This document shows positions 38,899 through 46,736 of a DNA stretch of 53,581 nt, one piece after another. Made by a program: the position numbers and the translations under genes. This DNA comes from Thiofaba sp049322715 (GTDB lineage Bacteria > Pseudomonadota > Gammaproteobacteria > Halothiobacillales > Halothiobacillaceae). The stretch spans positions 1-53,581 of the forward strand of contig JBMOQP010000037.1 in assembly GCA_049322715.1 (NCBI GenBank), read 5' to 3'. Position 1 is the stretch's first letter. The number at the start of each line of letters is the position of its first letter. The notes under the pieces are model-generated. The model ran no database searches. It was not told the DNA's origin and saw nothing but the letters and a program-made list of their open reading frames with translations.

Positions 38899-39761
38899 GC
38901 TTCTACTGTCCGCGCCTGTGCATCGTCGGCAGCGGTCTGATCGGCGGTTCGCTTGCGCTCGCGCTCAAGCGCGCCGGGCGGGTTGGGGAGGTGGTCGGCG
39001 CAGGCCGTAACGTCGAGACCCTCGAGCGTGCGCGCGGGCTCGGCATCATTGACCGCTACTCGACCGATCTCGCCGAGGCGGCCCGCGGGGCCGACATCGT
39101 CGTCCTGTCGGTGCCCCTGCTGGCCATGCGCGACGTGTTCCAGCAGCTCCTGCCCGCGCTCCAGCCAGGCATGATCCTGACGGACGTGGGCAGCGCCAAA
39201 ATGAGCGTGATCGAGGACGCGCGCTCCGTGCTGGGCCAGCGCAGCCGCCAGTTCGTGCCCGGCCATCCGATCGCCGGCACCGAGCGCAGCGGCCCCGAGG
39301 CGGCTTTCGCCGAACTGTTCGATGGACGGCGGGTGATCATCACCCCACTCTCCGACAACGACGAGGCCGACGTGACGCGCATCGCCGAGATGTGGCGGAT
39401 CGTCGGCGCGGAGGTGGAGGCGATGACCGCCCTGCATCACGATCACGTGCTGGCCGCCACCAGCCACCTGCCGCACCTGCTGGCCTTTGCCCTCGTCGAG
39501 AGCCTGGCGCGCATGGAGGAGAGGCACGAGGTGTTCCGCTATGCCGCCGGTGGTTTCCGCGACTTCACTCGCATCGCTGCCTCCGACCCCACCATGTGGC
39601 GCGACATCGCGCTGGCCAACGCGGCCGAGATCAAGGGCATGCTCAAGCGCTATCAGAAGGACCTCGAGCATCTCTACCAGCTGCTCGACGCGGGCGATGG
39701 CGAGGCCCTGCACGCCCTGTTCAGCCGCGCCAAGCAGGCGCGCGAAGGGCTGAAGCTCTGA
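38895..39761 (+). CDS. tyrA: Prephenate (or cyclohexadienyl) dehydrogenase
   Basis: NAD(P)-dependent oxidative decarboxylation towards tyrosine. 288 residues, a stand-alone TyrA without a chorismate mutase domain. The Rossmann GSGLIGGSLALALK lies near residue 12, and the catalytic-histidine segment FVPGHPIAGTERSG near 117. It starts with GTG overlapping the hisC stop. In pseudomonads TyrA is fused to AroA; here the two are separate and a hairpin block of the repeat family lies between them. Confidence 0.95.
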   Translation: MSFYCPRLCIVGSGLIGGSLALALKRAGRVGEVVGAGRNVETLERARGLGIIDRYSTDLAEAARGADIVVLSVPLLAMRDVFQQLLPALQPGMILTDVGSAKMSVIEDARSVLGQRSRQFVPGHPIAGTERSGPEAAFAELFDGRRVIITPLSDNDEADVTRIAEMWRIVGAEVEAMTALHHDHVLAATSHLPHLLAFALVESLARMEERHEVFRYAAGGFRDFTRIAASDPTMWRDIALANAAEIKGMLKRYQKDLEHLYQLLDAGDGEALHALFSRAKQAREGLKL

Positions 39762-39804
39762 ATCCCGCGCGCGGCGGTATGCTCGCCGCATGAAACCCTA
39801 TCCA

Positions 39805-39833
39805 GGGAAGCGCTGAATTTTTCAGCGTTTCCC
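39805..39833. repeat. Hairpin element between tyrA and aroA, copy of the one before fimV
   Basis: GGGAAGCGCTGAA (39805-39817), loop TTT, TTCAGCGTTTCCC (39821-39833). It matches 8025-8053 at 27 of 29 positions. The one stem difference turns a G-C pair into a G-T pair, still pairing in RNA. It interrupts an otherwise tightly coupled operon. Confidence 0.88.
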
Positions 39834-39888
39834 TAGAATGAATTTTTTTCAGCATCGCCCCCGATATCCCGACTCCAAAGGCTCGACC

Positions 39889-41229
39889 ATGACCCTGCGT
39901 TATATCGTCCAACCCGGCGGCAAGCTTACCGGCCGTGCGCGCGTCCCGGGTGACAAGTCCATTTCCCACCGCTCGATCATGCTCGGTGCCCTCGCCGAGG
40001 GCGTGACCGAGGTCTCCGGCTTCCTCGAGGGTGAGGACAGCCTCAACACCCTGCGTTGCTTCCGTCGCATGGGCGTGGAGATCGAAGGGCCGGAAACCCT
40101 CGGTGCCGGGCGAGTCCGCATCCATGGCGTGGGGCTGCATGGCCTGAAAAGGCCGGACGACACGCTGTGGCTTGGCAATTCAGGAACCTCCATGCGCCTG
40201 ATGTCGGGCATCATCGCCGGCCAGGATTTCGATGCGGTGATGGAGGGCGACGCCTCGCTCTCCCGCCGTCCGATGCGCCGTGTCACCGAGCCCCTGGCCC
40301 TGATGGGCGCGCGCATCGACACCGCCGAGGGCGGGCGTCCGCCGCTCACCGTGCACGGCGGCTCCAGGCTCAAGGGCATCCGCTACGTCATGCCGATGGC
40401 GAGCGCCCAGGTGAAATCCTGCATCCTGCTGGCCGGCCTCTATGCCGAGGGCGAGACCTGCGTGACCGAGCCCGCGCCCACCCGCGACCACACCGAGCGC
40501 ATGCTGCAGGGCTTCGGCTACGAGGTGCGCCGCTCCAAGGGCGAGGGTGGCTCGAGCACTGTTTGCCTGACCGGCGGCGGCAAGCTGACCGCGACGGCCA
40601 TCGACGTGCCGGCCGACATCTCCTCCGCGGCCTTCTTCCTGGTCGCCGCCAGCATCGCCGAGGGCTCGGACCTTACGCTCGAGCACGTGGGCATGAATCC
40701 GACTCGTACCGGGGTGATCGACATCCTGCGCCTGATGGGCGGCAACATCGAGGTGCTGAACGAGCGCGTGGTTGGTGGCGAGCCGGTCGCCGATCTCCGG
40801 GTGCGCAGCGCGCAACTCAAGGGCATCCGCATCCCCGAGGAGCTGGTTCCCCTCGCGATCGACGAGTTCCCGGTCCTGTTCATTGCCGCCGCCTGCGCCG
40901 AGGGCGAGACCGTGCTGACCGGCGCGGAAGAGCTGCGCGTGAAGGAATCCGATCGCATCCAGGTCATGGCCGATGGCCTGACCACCCTCGGCATCGAGGC
41001 GCGCCCCACGCCGGACGGCATGGTGATCCGCGGCGGCACCCTGGGCGGCGGCACGGTGTACAGCCACGACGATCACCGCATCGCCATGTCCTTCGCCATG
41101 GCCTCGCTGCGCGCCACGGGAGAGATCCGCATCGAGGAGTGTGACAACGTCAACACCTCCTTCCCGGGCTTCGTCGAGCTGGCCCGGGGCGCAGGCCTTG
41201 CCATCGCCACGGAGGTCGCAAGCGCATGA
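39889..41229 (+). CDS. aroA: 3-phosphoshikimate 1-carboxyvinyltransferase (EPSP synthase)
   Basis: Sixth step of the shikimate pathway. 446 residues. PGDKSISHRSIM near residue 20, LGNSGTSMRL near 97, the SAQVKS segment, RDHTERMLQGFG, MNPTRTG and DHRIAMSFAMA are clear. The RPM, RDHTE and VADLRVRSAQLKG segments resemble class II enzymes such as that of Agrobacterium CP4, but the loop keeps glycine (NSGTSMRL) where CP4 has alanine. The ATG at 39889 has AAAGG upstream; the longer frame starting at 39838 lies in repeat-derived sequence. The stop overlaps cmk by 4 bases. Confidence 0.96.
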   Translation: MTLRYIVQPGGKLTGRARVPGDKSISHRSIMLGALAEGVTEVSGFLEGEDSLNTLRCFRRMGVEIEGPETLGAGRVRIHGVGLHGLKRPDDTLWLGNSGTSMRLMSGIIAGQDFDAVMEGDASLSRRPMRRVTEPLALMGARIDTAEGGRPPLTVHGGSRLKGIRYVMPMASAQVKSCILLAGLYAEGETCVTEPAPTRDHTERMLQGFGYEVRRSKGEGGSSTVCLTGGGKLTATAIDVPADISSAAFFLVAASIAEGSDLTLEHVGMNPTRTGVIDILRLMGGNIEVLNERVVGGEPVADLRVRSAQLKGIRIPEELVPLAIDEFPVLFIAAACAEGETVLTGAEELRVKESDRIQVMADGLTTLGIEARPTPDGMVIRGGTLGGGTVYSHDDHRIAMSFAMASLRATGEIRIEECDNVNTSFPGFVELARGAGLAIATEVASA

Positions 41230-41888
41230 GCGACATTCCCGTCCTGACCATCGACGGGCCGAGCGGCTCGGGCAAGGGCACCGTCGCCCGCCTGCTGGCG
41301 AAGAAGCTCGGCTGGCACATGCTCGACTCGGGTGCCCTGTACCGCCTGACCGCGCTGGCCGCCCAGCGCCGCGGCATCGACCTGGCCGACGCCGATGCCG
41401 TGGCCCGTGTGGCCGCCGGGCTGGACGTGCGCTTCGAGGGAGACGAGGAGACCCGCGTCATTCTCGAGGGGGATGACGTCACCCTGCAGATCCGCAGCGA
41501 GGAGGCCGGCGCCGCCGCCTCCACCGTCGCCGCACACCCCGCGGTGCGGGAGGCCCTGCTCGACCGGCAGCGCCGCTTCGCCCAGCCGCCGGGACTGGTG
41601 GCGGACGGGCGTGACATGGGCACGGTGGTGTTCCCGCGCGCCCCGGTCAAGATCTACCTCGACGCCAGTGCCGAGGTGCGCGGCGAGAGGCGCTATAAGC
41701 AGTTGAAAGACAAGGGGCTCGATGCTAACTTAGATCAGATCATCGAGGACATCCGTCAGCGCGACCAGCGCGACATGCAGCGCCCCGTGGCGCCGCTCAA
41801 GCCGGCTGAAGACGCCCACGTGATCGATTCGAGCCATTTGACAGTGGAGCAAGTGCTTGCCGAGTGCCTCGGTCGGCTGGGTCGCTGA
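41226..41888 (+). CDS. cmk: Cytidylate kinase
   Basis: Phosphorylates CMP and dCMP. 220 residues. The P-loop GPSGSGKG is at residues 11-18, MLDSGALYR follows, and DGRDMGTVVFP near 130 is the family segment. It overlaps aroA by 4 bases (ATGA) and precedes rpsA, the usual cmk-rpsA pair. A terminator-like hairpin separates it from rpsA. Confidence 0.97.
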   Translation: MSDIPVLTIDGPSGSGKGTVARLLAKKLGWHMLDSGALYRLTALAAQRRGIDLADADAVARVAAGLDVRFEGDEETRVILEGDDVTLQIRSEEAGAAASTVAAHPAVREALLDRQRRFAQPPGLVADGRDMGTVVFPRAPVKIYLDASAEVRGERRYKQLKDKGLDANLDQIIEDIRQRDQRDMQRPVAPLKPAEDAHVIDSSHLTVEQVLAECLGRLGR

Positions 41889-41924
41889 CCCGCCCCGGGC
41901 CCCGTCTGGTAGCCATCCCACGGC

Positions 41925-41957
41925 CCCGCGTGCAGGCAGGCGCGCGGGTTTTTTGTT
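41925..41957 (+). terminator. Terminator/attenuator between cmk and rpsA
   Basis: CCCGCGTGC (41925-41933) pairs with GCGCGCGGG (41940-41948) with one G-T pair and a 6-base loop, followed by TTTTTTGTTT. It should end or attenuate the supraoperon transcript, leaving rpsA with its own promoter in the following 60 bases. Confidence 0.8.
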
Positions 41958-42016
41958 TGACCATGCCGACATGGAAGCCTCAGGCATGCGAAACCCTAGA
42001 AAACTCCCAACCCAAC

Positions 42017-43690
42017 ATGACTGAAAGTTTCGCCCAACTCTTCGAGGAAAGCCTCAAGACCACCCCCATGAAGCCGGGCGTCATCGTCCACGGCACCGTG
42101 GTTGAAGTTCGTCCCGACTTCGTCGTCGTCAACGCCGGTCTGAAGACCGAAGGCGTGATCCCCGCCGAGCAGTTCAAGGACGAGAACGGTGAGATCAGCG
42201 TCAAGGTCGGCGACGTCGTCGAAGTGGCGCTCAAGTCCCTCGAAGATGGCTTCGGCGCAACCCAGATGTCCCGCGATGACGCCAAGCGCGCTCAGGCCTG
42301 GATCCTGCTGGACAAGGCCTTCGAGAACAACGAGATCATCACCGGTCGCATCACCGGCAAGGTCAAGGGCGGCTTCACCGTCGACATCGGCGAGATCCGC
42401 GCCTTCCTGCCGGGCTCCCTGGTCGACGTGCGCCCGATCCGCGACACCACCTTCCTGGAAGGCAAGGACATCGAGTTCAAGCTGATCAAGCTGGACCAGA
42501 AGCGCAACAACGTGGTCGTTTCCCGCCGCGCGGTCGTCGAGCAGGAATACAGCGCCGAGCGCGAGGCCCTGCTGGAGAACCTGCAGGAAGGCCAGATGAT
42601 CAAGGGTATCGTCAAGAACCTCACCGACTACGGTGCGTTCATCGACCTCGGCGGCATCGACGGCCTGCTGCACATCACCGACATGGCGTGGAAACGCGTC
42701 AAGCATCCGTCCGAGGTGGTCAACATCGGCGACGAGATCGAAGTGCGCGTGCTCAAGTTCGACCGCGAGCGCAACCGCGTCTCCCTCGGCCTCAAGCAGC
42801 TGGGCGCAGATCCCTGGGCTGACCTGGCCCGCCGCAACCCGGTCGGCACCCGCCTGTTCGGCAAGGTCACCAACATCACCGACTACGGCTGCTTCGTCGA
42901 GATCGAGGATGGCATCGAGGGTCTGGTGCACGTGTCCGAGATGGACTGGACCAACAAGAACGTCAACCCGGCCAAGGTCGTTTCCGTGGGCGACGAGGTC
43001 GAGGTGATGATCCTCGACATCGACGAGGAGCGTCGTCGCATCTCCCTGGGCATGAAGCAGTGCAAGGCCAACCCGTGGGACGAGTTCGCCGCGACCCACC
43101 AGAAGGGCGAGCGCGTGGTCGGCCAGGTCAAGTCCATCACCGACTTCGGTGTGTTCGTGGGCCTGGATGGCGGCATCGACGGCCTTATCCACCTGTCCGA
43201 CATCTCCTGGAACGAGCAGGGCGAGGAAGCCGTGCGCCGCTTCAAGAAGGGCGACGAGGTCGAGGCGGTCATCATTGCCATCGATCCGGAGCGCGAGCGC
43301 ATCTCCCTGGGCCTCAAGCAGCTCGAGAATGATCCGTTCACCACCTATGTAGCCGATCATCCGAAGGGCAGCATCGTCAAGGGCACCATCCTGGACGTCG
43401 ATGCCAAGGGTGCTACCGTGCAGCTGGCCGACAGCGTCGAGGGCTACATCCGCGCCTCCGACATCTCCCGCGATCGCGTGGAAGATGCCCGCAGCGTACT
43501 GAAGTCTGGCGAGGAGATCGAGGCCAAGTTCGTCGGCATCGACCGCAAGAACCGCACCATCTCCCTGTCCATCAAGGCCAAGGACAGCCAGGAAGAGGCC
43601 GAAGTGATGAGCGAGTACAGCCGTGCCGCCAGCGCTGCCGCGCCGACCCTGGGCGACCTGCTCAAGGAGCAGCTCGGTCGCGGCGAGTAA
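42017..43690 (+). CDS. rpsA: 30S ribosomal protein S1
   Basis: 557 residues, the same length as E. coli S1, with six S1 RNA-binding repeats (the first two bind the ribosome, the rest the mRNA; for example GIVKNLTDYGAFIDLGGIDGLLHITDM in repeat 3 region). The ATG at 42017 gives MTESFAQLFEESL; the longer upstream frame is spurious. No strong Shine-Dalgarno precedes it, as in other rpsA leaders where S1 represses its own translation. Confidence 0.98.
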   Translation: MTESFAQLFEESLKTTPMKPGVIVHGTVVEVRPDFVVVNAGLKTEGVIPAEQFKDENGEISVKVGDVVEVALKSLEDGFGATQMSRDDAKRAQAWILLDKAFENNEIITGRITGKVKGGFTVDIGEIRAFLPGSLVDVRPIRDTTFLEGKDIEFKLIKLDQKRNNVVVSRRAVVEQEYSAEREALLENLQEGQMIKGIVKNLTDYGAFIDLGGIDGLLHITDMAWKRVKHPSEVVNIGDEIEVRVLKFDRERNRVSLGLKQLGADPWADLARRNPVGTRLFGKVTNITDYGCFVEIEDGIEGLVHVSEMDWTNKNVNPAKVVSVGDEVEVMILDIDEERRRISLGMKQCKANPWDEFAATHQKGERVVGQVKSITDFGVFVGLDGGIDGLIHLSDISWNEQGEEAVRRFKKGDEVEAVIIAIDPERERISLGLKQLENDPFTTYVADHPKGSIVKGTILDVDAKGATVQLADSVEGYIRASDISRDRVEDARSVLKSGEEIEAKFVGIDRKNRTISLSIKAKDSQEEAEVMSEYSRAASAAAPTLGDLLKEQLGRGE

Positions 43691-43706
43691 CCCTCGCCCT
43701 GCCGCC

Positions 43707-43734
43707 AGCGTGCACCCATCCCCGGGTGCACGCT
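43707..43734. repeat. Perfect 11-bp hairpin between rpsA and ihfB
   Basis: AGCGTGCACCC (43707-43717), loop ATCCCC, GGGTGCACGCT (43724-43734). No T run follows, so it is not a standard terminator. The loop is one base from ATCCCT, the reverse complement of the AGGGAT loop used elsewhere, so it may belong to the same family. Confidence 0.75.
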
Positions 43735-43767
43735 TCCCATCCATGCACTCCTAAGCTTACACGGGAC

Positions 43768-44094
43768 ATGACGAAGTCCGAGTTGATCGAACTCCTGGCC
43801 CGACGACAGGAGCACCTCCCGCCTCGTGATGTCGAGATGGCGGTCAAGTGCATCCTGGAGCAGATGGGCTCGGCGCTGGCCACTGGCGAGCGCATCGAGG
43901 TGCGTGGCTTCGGCAGCTTCACCCTGCATTACCGTCGCCCGCGTCAGGGACGCAATCCCAAGACCGGCGAGCAGGTGATCCTGGAGGGCAAGCACGTTCC
44001 GCACTTCAAGCCCGGCAAGGATCTTCGTCTGCAGGTCAACGGCCTGCCTGCCCAAGGCAAGGCAGGGAATGACGACGATATGGACGAGGACTGA
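43768..44094 (+). CDS. ihfB: Integration host factor, beta subunit
   Basis: DNA-bending HU/IHF-family protein, partner of IhfA. 108 residues with MTKSELIELLA at the start, GFGSFTLHYRRPRQGRNPKTGE containing the DNA-intercalating proline arm, and a slightly long acidic tail (NDDDMDED). The frame extends upstream, but the ATG at 43768 gives the normal start. It sits downstream of rpsA as in E. coli and Pseudomonas and is followed by a strong terminator. Confidence 0.97.
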   Translation: MTKSELIELLARRQEHLPPRDVEMAVKCILEQMGSALATGERIEVRGFGSFTLHYRRPRQGRNPKTGEQVILEGKHVPHFKPGKDLRLQVNGLPAQGKAGNDDDMDED

Positions 44095-44127
44095 GGTCTT
44101 CCGGCCTCGCTGCCTGGCTCAATCATC

Positions 44128-44158
44128 AAGGCCCCCGTTTCGGGGGCCTTTTCTTTTT
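44128..44158 (+). terminator. Intrinsic terminator after ihfB
   Basis: AAGGCCCCCG (44128-44137), loop TTT, CGGGGGCCTT (44141-44150), followed by TTCTTTTT. A perfect 10-bp stem with a T run. Confidence 0.92.
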
Positions 44159-44296
44159 CATGTTTTCCGGGACATGGCGGCCGTTTTCCTTGCTGTCGTG
44201 CCTTCCGGGGGCGATGCCTGGGTCTGGTAAACTGCGGGAGTGATCCCGCGCCTGCAAAGGCTGCCTATTCCGGACTGCTTGAGGACATTCCCCGCC

Positions 44297-45004
44297 ATGG
44301 CCTTCACCGATTCCCGTATTGTTGTTGCCCTCGACTACGCCAATCCTGCAGAGGCCATCGCCCTGGCGCAGCAGCTCGACCCCCGCGGCTGCCGGCTCAA
44401 GGTGGGCAAGGAACTGTTCACCCTCGCGGGCCCCGCGGTGGTCGAGCGGCTGCACCAGCTCGGCTTCGAGGTCTTCCTCGATCTCAAGTTTCACGACATC
44501 CCCAACACTGTGGCGCAGGCGGTGAAGGCCGCCGCTTCCCTCGGCGTGTGGATGGTGAACGTGCATGCCCTCGGTGGGCGGCGCATGATGGAGGCCGCGC
44601 GCGAGGCACTGGAGGGCGGGCAGCACCGGCCGCACCTGATCGCGGTCACCGTGCTGACCAGCATGGACGAGGAGGATCTGCACGAGATCGGACTGGCGGG
44701 CAGCCCCGCCCATCACGTCGAGCACCTGGCGGGCCTTGCGCGCCAGTGCGGCCTGGATGGGGTGGTGTGTTCGGCACGGGAGGCCAACGAGCTTCGGCGC
44801 ATGTGGGGGCCGCGCGGCCTGCTGGTAACCCCGGGAGTGCGTCCGCGCGGGAGCGACGTTGGCGACCAGCGCCGGGTGGTGACGCCGGGCGAGGCGATCG
44901 CTCTCGGGGCGAGTCATCTGGTGGTGGGGCGTCCGATCACCCGCGCGGACGACCCCCAGGCGGCGCTCGAGGCCATCCGCGCCGAGATCGGCGAGTTGTC
45001 CTGA
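44297..45004 (+). CDS. pyrF: Orotidine-5'-phosphate decarboxylase
   Basis: Last step of UMP synthesis. 235 residues, short but complete (E. coli 245). The active-site motif LDLKFHDIPNTV is near residue 62, and RIVVALDYANPAEA opens the barrel. The ATG at 44297 is preferred to a GTG 19 codons upstream. An extended -10-like TG-G-TAAACT at 44225-44233 lies upstream. It converges on glgA over a hairpin-rich spacer. Confidence 0.97.
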   Translation: MAFTDSRIVVALDYANPAEAIALAQQLDPRGCRLKVGKELFTLAGPAVVERLHQLGFEVFLDLKFHDIPNTVAQAVKAAASLGVWMVNVHALGGRRMMEAAREALEGGQHRPHLIAVTVLTSMDEEDLHEIGLAGSPAHHVEHLAGLARQCGLDGVVCSAREANELRRMWGPRGLLVTPGVRPRGSDVGDQRRVVTPGEAIALGASHLVVGRPITRADDPQAALEAIRAEIGELS

Positions 45005-45018
45005 GCCTGAGCCAATCC

Positions 45019-45190
45019 GGCAGTGCTGCCCGGGGCCTCGCCCTGTGACATGTTCAGGGCGAAGGAAGGGCCAGGTTAACAAGGGTGTTGAAAAATACCC
45101 TTGTTAAGGCAGGCCATGGATGGCTTGCACGACTATCAAGCACGCTAAGTGCTTGATATTCGGAGCCCGTCGCAGGCGTGTACCGCGACG
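45019..45190. repeat. Hairpin array between the convergent pyrF and glgA genes
   Basis: GGCAG-tg-CTGCC (45019-45030). TCGCCCTG (45038-45045) pairs with CAGGGCGA (45055-45062). TTAACAAGGGT (45076-45086) pairs with 45097-45107. GGCC-type stem at 45111-45126 around loop ATGGAT (45116-45121). TATCAAGCAC (45134-45143), loop GCTAA, GTGCTTGATA (45149-45158). CGTCGC (45168-45173) pairs with GCGACG (45185-45190). The ATGGAT loop ties it to the other arrays. Confidence 0.8.
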
Positions 45191-45196
45191 AGGCGA

Positions 45197-45228
45197 GTTG
45201 AAAAAGGGCAGGAAAGCCCTTTTTCAAC
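45197..45228. terminator. Bidirectional terminator-like hairpin for pyrF and glgA
   Basis: GTTGAAAAAGGGC (45197-45209), loop AGGAAA, GCCCTTTTTCAAC (45216-45228): a perfect 13-bp stem whose A- and T-rich lower part would give a U tract in either direction. It sits 9 bases from the glgA stop codon. Confidence 0.7.
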
Positions 45229-45236
45229 AGTTGCTG

Positions 45237-46736
45237 CTAATCCTGCGATGCCCGCTCTGCCATCATCCGCCGGTACAGCCCGACGTACTGGCGCGCGCTG
45301 TTCTCCCAACTGAAGTCACAATTCATGCCGGCGCGCTGGATGGCGTGCCAGCGCGCCTTGTCGCGGAAGTGTCCGAGTGCCTGCCCCACCGCCCAGATGA
45401 TCGCCGGGGCGTCGAGATAGCGCATCACGATCCCGTTGGCCGTCCCGTCCGCGAGGGTCTCTGGGGTGATGTCGACGACGGTGTCGTTGAGGCCGCCGAC
45501 ACCGTGCACGATCGGCAGGGTGCCATAACGCAGGCTGTACATTTGATTCAGCCCGCAGGGCTCGAAGCGCGAGGGCATGAGGAACACGTCGCTGCCGGCC
45601 TCGATGCGATGGGCCAGGCCCTCGTTGTAGCCGAGATGCACGCTCACGCGGCCGGGGTAGCGCTCCATCAGCTCCATGAAGCGCATCTCGAGCGCCTTGT
45701 CGCCGCTGCCAAGCACGGCCATCTGAACCGGCATGGCAAGCACGCTGTCCGCCGCCTGCAGCACGAGGTCCAGTCCCTTCTGTTCGGTCATGCGTCCGAT
45801 GACGCCGATCAGCAGGGCGTCGTCATCCCGCGCAAGCTCCAGTTCCGCCTGCAGTACGCGCTTGTTCTCACGCTTGGCGTCCAGGTGCTCGGCGTCGTAG
45901 TTGTGGGGCAGGGAAGGGTCGTGGGCCGGGTCCCATTCGCGTGGGTCGATGCCGTTGAGGATGCCGACCACGTCCGCCCGCCGGTGCCGCAGCAGGCCGT
46001 CCAGGCCGTTGCCGAACGGAGGGGTCTGGATTTCCCGCGCATAGCTCGGGCTGACGGTGGTGATGAAGCGCGCACCGTTGATGCCGGCCTTGAGAAAATT
46101 CATCTCGCCCCAGTGCTCAGCCCCGTGCGGCTGCCACAGTGTCCAGGGCAATCCCAGGCGCTCGAAGGTCGCGCGGTCGAACACCCCTTGGTAGGCGAGG
46201 TTGTGGATCGTGATCAGGCGAGCCGGGCTGTGGGGATGGAGCTGGAGAAGGGCGAGCAGCAGGCCGCTTTGCCAGTCGTTGGCATGCACGATGTCGGGCT
46301 GCCATCCGATCACAGACTGGTCCAGGGCGACCCGTTCGCAGGTCCGGCTGAACAGGGTGAAGCGCTCGGCGTTGTCCGGCCAGGCATGGCCGTCGGCGGT
46401 GTTGTAGGGGTTGCCGGGGCGGTCGCTGAACAGTGGGTGCTCGACCAGAAGCACCGGTACATCGCTGCCCGGGAGGATCGTCTCGAGGATGCGGCAGGGG
46501 CCGAAGGGCTCCACGTGCAGCTCGCTCAAGGGGTGCCAGGCGGGCAGTCGCGCCAGGGTGTCGGCATAGGCCGGCATGATGAGGCGCACGTCGGCTCCCT
46601 GCGCCCGCAGGGCGGAGGGGAGGCTGCCTGAAACATCGCCCAGTCCGCCGGTCTTCATCAGCGGATGGGCCTCGGAGGTGGCGAACAGGACGCGCAAGGG
46701 TGGGCTCAAGGTTGCTCCCGGGCAGAGGGTGTTCAT
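45237..46736 (-). CDS. glgA: Glycogen synthase (ADP-glucose type)
   Basis: GT5 glycosyltransferase that extends alpha-1,4-glucan from ADP-glucose. 499 residues. The ADP-glucose loop reads KTGGLGDVSGSLP near residue 28 (E. coli KTGGLADV), and the C-terminal nucleotide-site segment MPSRFEPCGLNQMYSLRYGTLPIV near 388 is present. Its ATG overlaps the glgB stop by 4 bases, so glgBA is one unit. Confidence 0.97.
   Translation of the reverse strand: MNTLCPGATLSPPLRVLFATSEAHPLMKTGGLGDVSGSLPSALRAQGADVRLIMPAYADTLARLPAWHPLSELHVEPFGPCRILETILPGSDVPVLLVEHPLFSDRPGNPYNTADGHAWPDNAERFTLFSRTCERVALDQSVIGWQPDIVHANDWQSGLLLALLQLHPHSPARLITIHNLAYQGVFDRATFERLGLPWTLWQPHGAEHWGEMNFLKAGINGARFITTVSPSYAREIQTPPFGNGLDGLLRHRRADVVGILNGIDPREWDPAHDPSLPHNYDAEHLDAKRENKRVLQAELELARDDDALLIGVIGRMTEQKGLDLVLQAADSVLAMPVQMAVLGSGDKALEMRFMELMERYPGRVSVHLGYNEGLAHRIEAGSDVFLMPSRFEPCGLNQMYSLRYGTLPIVHGVGGLNDTVVDITPETLADGTANGIVMRYLDAPAIIWAVGQALGHFRDKARWHAIQRAGMNCDFSWENSARQYVGLYRRMMAERASQD

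Noticed and set aside
42017..43690. Repeated S1 domains as a DNA repeat
   Set aside because: The periodicity is at the protein-domain level and is normal for S1.
41996..43744. 582-codon antisense frame opposite rpsA
   Set aside because: Mirrors the biased codons of a highly expressed gene; not a real protein.
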